A stretch of DNA of 58,736 bases, from the NCBI GenBank assembly GCA_016280955.1, contig JAEEHV010000054.1:1-58736 (forward strand), given 5' to 3'. Origin of the DNA: Candidatus Gastranaerophilales bacterium. GTDB taxonomy: Bacteria > Cyanobacteriota > Vampirovibrionia > Gastranaerophilales > Gastranaerophilaceae. A program made the position numbers and the translations under genes. Below, in pieces: positions 56,818 through 58,736 of the stretch. Position 1 is the stretch's first letter; every line of letters begins with the position of its first letter. Below the pieces are notes generated by a model. That model had not been told where the DNA came from and made no database searches. It saw only the letters and a program-made list of their open reading frames with translations.

Positions 56818-57261
56818 ATGAGTATAATGGAATCAATTAACATCGGATCAAAAGCATTAAAAGTGCATGGTTTAAGATTGGATATCCATGCTAAAAACAT
56901 TGCAAACGTAGATACTCCTAATTATGTGAGAAAAATTCCTGTGCTGAATGCAACAGAAGATATCTCTTTTCAGGGCTTAATGAATGTTATGAAAGAAGAT
57001 GTATTTGGGACAGGTACATTACCTTATCTTCAGGGAGGTGTCGTTTTTAACGGGTGCGTAGAAGATCCTACGGTTGGTGAAAAAATATATTCGCCCGGAC
57101 ACCCGGATGCTGATGCAAACGGTTATATCCGCTCATCAAACGTAAATGCAATGGTCGATATGGCAGATGCAATAATGGCACAAAGAGCATACGAAGCAAA
57201 CCTTGCTCTGGTAAATATTTCCCGCTCAATGGCATCAAAAGCAGTTGAAATCGGAAGATAA
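56818..57261 (+). CDS. flgC: flagellar rod protein FlgC
   Basis: 147 residues. SKALKVHGLRLDIHAKNIAN then VDTPNYVRKIPVL, and the C-terminal DANGYIRSSNVNAMVDMADA with MAQRAYEANLALVN. Proximal rod protein. The 72-nt gap behind flgB has AAAGG repeats and AGGCAGG before the ATG. fliE is not seen in the window. Confidence 0.95.
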   Translation: MSIMESINIGSKALKVHGLRLDIHAKNIANVDTPNYVRKIPVLNATEDISFQGLMNVMKEDVFGTGTLPYLQGGVVFNGCVEDPTVGEKIYSPGHPDADANGYIRSSNVNAMVDMADAIMAQRAYEANLALVNISRSMASKAVEIGR

Positions 57262-57290
57262 TAAAAGATAATGATAGGAAAAGATAGTAT

Positions 57291-57469
57291 CTTCTTTTTT
57301 GAAAAAAAGAAGCAAAAAACTTTTCATACCAATCGGTCTGCATTGAATAATTCGTTCAATTAATAAAAACATACAGGCAGACCTCAATGTAATAATTATA
57401 AGCCGTTTGATTCAGTATAAAACAGATAAAATTATAAACAAAGAGCGGGGGAATTTTCCCTCGCTCTTT
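57291..57469 (+). repeat. structured ~180-nt 3'-end element, copy 1 (downstream of flgC)
   Basis: Order on the plus strand: hairpin CTTCTTTTTT/AAAAAAGAAG (57291-57312), a 73-nt core (57315-57387) with stem GGTCTGC/GCAGACC enclosing ATTGAA/TTCAAT, a diverged linker, and a terminator hairpin AAAGAGCGGGGG/CCCTCGCTCTTT (57440-57451 with 57458-57469). The core is 71/73 identical to the copy at 58113-58185 in inverse orientation. It may also terminate the XRE gene on the other strand. Confidence 0.8.
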
Positions 57470-57491
57470 GTGTGTAAATTTTTGTTTAAAA

Positions 57492-57809
57492 CTACTCTAC
57501 AAGTGCTTTTAAAAACTTATATATTATAATTTTTTGGGAATCATTTGTATTTTTAAGGATTTTTGATATTTCTTTTGATAATTCATTCACAGGTTTTATG
57601 TGGTTAATGGTTAACAGTTCTTCTTCGCTTATTTTAAATACTTTTGCATAATTTTCCAATAACTTGGCAGAAGGAAAATTTTTGCCTGTTTCAACATAAC
57701 TCTGATGTTTTGTAGCAATATTAACCATTTCTGCCAGTTTTTCCTGTGTCAATTTATTTTTAATTCTTAACTCTTTGATTCTTAAACCAATTTTATCTTT
57801 AATACTCAT
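57492..57809 (-). CDS. XRE-family helix-turn-helix regulator
   Basis: 105 residues. Helix-turn-helix of Cro/C1 type: IKELRIKNKLTQEKLAEMVN then KHQSYVETGKNFPSAKLLEN (residues ~10-65), with a C-terminal ~40-residue helix that may dimerise. AGGAGAG lies 5 nt before the ATG. It lies alone between two inverted copies of the structured element. No adjacent toxin or prophage gene is seen. Confidence 0.9.
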   Translation of the reverse strand: MSIKDKIGLRIKELRIKNKLTQEKLAEMVNIATKHQSYVETGKNFPSAKLLENYAKVFKISEEELLTINHIKPVNELSKEISKILKNTNDSQKIIIYKFLKALVE

Positions 57810-57850
57810 AAACTCTCCTACCCCAATTTAAAATATTCCCGAATATCTAT

Positions 57851-57899
57851 TAACCCACTTATAGGTTATAAAAGTTGATTAAAAATAACTTTTAGGTTA
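57851..57899. promoter_or_regulatory. possible operator upstream of the XRE gene
   Basis: Inverted pairs TAACC/GGTTA (57851-57855 with 57864-57868) and AAAAGTT/AACTTTT (57870-57876 with 57887-57893), plus a second GGTTA at 57895-57899, 40-90 nt before the XRE ATG. Fits autoregulation. The 57900-58030 stretch shows nothing else; no clear promoter. Confidence 0.35.
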
Positions 57900-58033
57900 A
57901 TATGTTAATGAATAAGTTTATATATTTTGTTAAAAAATGCTGTAAAAGGTAAACGATATGCCAAAATAGAAAAATCTGTACTTTATTCGGACATAAGTTT
58001 ATTATCAAAAAATACTAAAAAAACTATATATAA

Positions 58034-58210
58034 AGAACGGGTGAATTTTCACCCGTTCTGCTTATACTTATGTCTGCTATTAAACTGAGTCAACCAATTT
58101 GTATTTTGACCGTTGAGGTCTGCCTGTATGTTTTTATTAATTGAACGAGTTGTTCAATGCAGACCGATTGGTATGAAAAGTTTTTCGGTTCCTTTTTGAA
58201 AAAAGGAACA
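58034..58210 (-). repeat. structured ~180-nt 3'-end element, copy 2 (downstream of dnaK)
   Basis: Same order read on the minus strand: hairpin GTTCCTTTTT/AAAAAGGAAC (58188-58209), the 73-nt core (58113-58185) and a terminator hairpin AGAACGGGTGA/TCACCCGTTCT (58034-58044 with 58049-58059). The outer hairpin differs in sequence from copy 1 but keeps its pairing; the two core differences convert an inner loop to a longer ATTGAAC/GTTCAAT stem. 17 nt past the dnaK stop. Confidence 0.8.
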
Positions 58211-58226
58211 AAACCCTTTCCATTCC

Positions 58227-58736
58227 CTACTCTTTGGTATATTCAGCATCAATTACATCATCGTCTTTTTTATCTTCTGTTGCACCCTGGCTGTTTGCTG
58301 CTTCTGAGTTAGCATCGCCGCCTTCTTTCTGAACAGCTTCATAAGCTTTTTGTGAGATAGAGAACATTGTCTGCTGAAGTTCTTCGCTCATTTTTTTAAG
58401 TTCATCAGAAGATTTGTTTTCATCAAGTGCTTTTTGAAGAGCATCTTTTTGTTCGTTCAATTTCTTCAAATCATCTTCAGAGATTTTGCCTTCAAAGTCT
58501 TTAGTTAATCTTTCAGCGGAAGATATGAATGAGTTTGCGTTGTTTTTGATTTCTGCTTCTTCTTTTTTCTTCTTATCTTCTGTTGCATTAGCTTCAGCTT
58601 CTTTAACCATCTTGTCTATATCCTGTTCAGACAGGTTAGATGAGTTTGTAATTGTGATTTTTTGTTCTTTGCCTGTAGCTTTATCCTTAGCTGAAACATT
58701 AACGATACCGTTAGCATCGATATCGAACTTAACCTC
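58227..58736 (-). CDS. dnaK: chaperone DnaK (Hsp70), C-terminal part only
   Basis: The open frame runs off the right edge; 169 residues plus a TAG stop are present. Beta-subdomain end [20 protein letters not shown] then [20 protein letters not shown], and the helical lid with a [14 protein letters not shown] tail of the usual bacterial kind. The ATPase domain is beyond 58736. The structured element follows the stop. Confidence 0.96.
   Translation of the reverse strand, partial: EVKFDIDANGIVNVSAKDKATGKEQKITITNSSNLSEQDIDKMVKEAEANATEDKKKKEEAEIKNNANSFISSAERLTKDFEGKISEDDLKKLNEQKDALQKALDENKSSDELKKMSEELQQTMFSISQKAYEAVQKEGGDANSEAANSQGATEDKKDDDVIDAEYTKE

Noticed and set aside
57291..58210. Insertion sequence with terminal inverted repeats
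   Set aside because: Nothing between the repeats codes for a transposase; each repeat is a full structured unit with its own terminator hairpin, oriented as a 3' end of a neighbouring gene.

Overview
The window comes from a low-GC, Gram-negative-type, flagellated bacterium, most likely a gut member of the Gastranaerophilales (Melainabacteria/Vampirovibrionia, the non-photosynthetic sisters of cyanobacteria). Evidence seen in the sequence: the F1 ATPase beta and epsilon genes stand together as a two-gene unit away from the rest of the ATP synthase operon, which is the cyanobacterial arrangement; there is an OprP-like outer-membrane porin; there are flagellin and rod genes; and several small proteins carry an N-terminal NFxGKL motif that I associate, from memory, with gut melainabacteria. 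The assignment is inferred, not computed.

Layout. 1-6.3 kb: the 5' part of an ADP-forming acyl-CoA synthetase, two small NFxGKL proteins, alaS, a SEC-C protein and rpmH. 6.4-14.3 kb: secreted and envelope proteins, a large-type SRP RNA with a clear promoter, a GT-C glycosyltransferase, YraN, a WG-repeat protein, nrdG, a porin and a lipase-like hydrolase. 14.6-20.8 kb: phosphohexomutase, a class A beta-lactamase-fold protein lacking the deacylation glutamate, an orphan histidine kinase, atpD-atpC and a small secreted protein. 20.8-25.4 kb: a repeat-bearing spacer, flagellin, a matrixin-like protease beside an NFxGKL protein, a candidate small structured RNA, and a secreted protein resembling an ADP-ribosyltransferase toxin without its catalytic residues. 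25.5-34.6 kb: housekeeping genes (uvrB, pgeF, leuD, dnaN, a dCMP deaminase, ftsZ) with a frameshifted metallopeptidase, a glycosyltransferase, a zinc-ribbon protein and a 49-residue protein. 34.8-38.5 kb: a minus-strand cluster of unfamiliar coiled-coil and glycine-rich proteins. 38.8-53.2 kb: GGDEF/TPR pair, lepA, der, a PIF1-like helicase, ugd, a degenerate histidine phosphatase, small membrane proteins in pairs and prfA. 53.3-58.7 kb: an EF-hand plus deiminase protein, four flagellar rod genes, two inverted copies of a structured element around an XRE regulator, and the 3' part of dnaK.

Themes. Three groups deserve attention. (1) The 34.8-38.5 kb cluster: two proteins share N- and C-terminal helical sequences and differ in the size of the insert between them, an architecture like that of axial or filament proteins. 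(2) Possible host-interaction proteins: matrixin, ART-like, EF-hand deiminase, WG repeats, the NFxGKL proteins and flagellin. (3) A ~180-nt structured element follows both the rod operon and dnaK, 71/73 identical in its core, with an XRE gene between the copies. Several genes (uvrB clearest; lepA, der and the 13.1 kb hydrolase possible) have a -10 box 6-7 nt before the ATG and no Shine-Dalgarno, which suggests leaderless transcripts.
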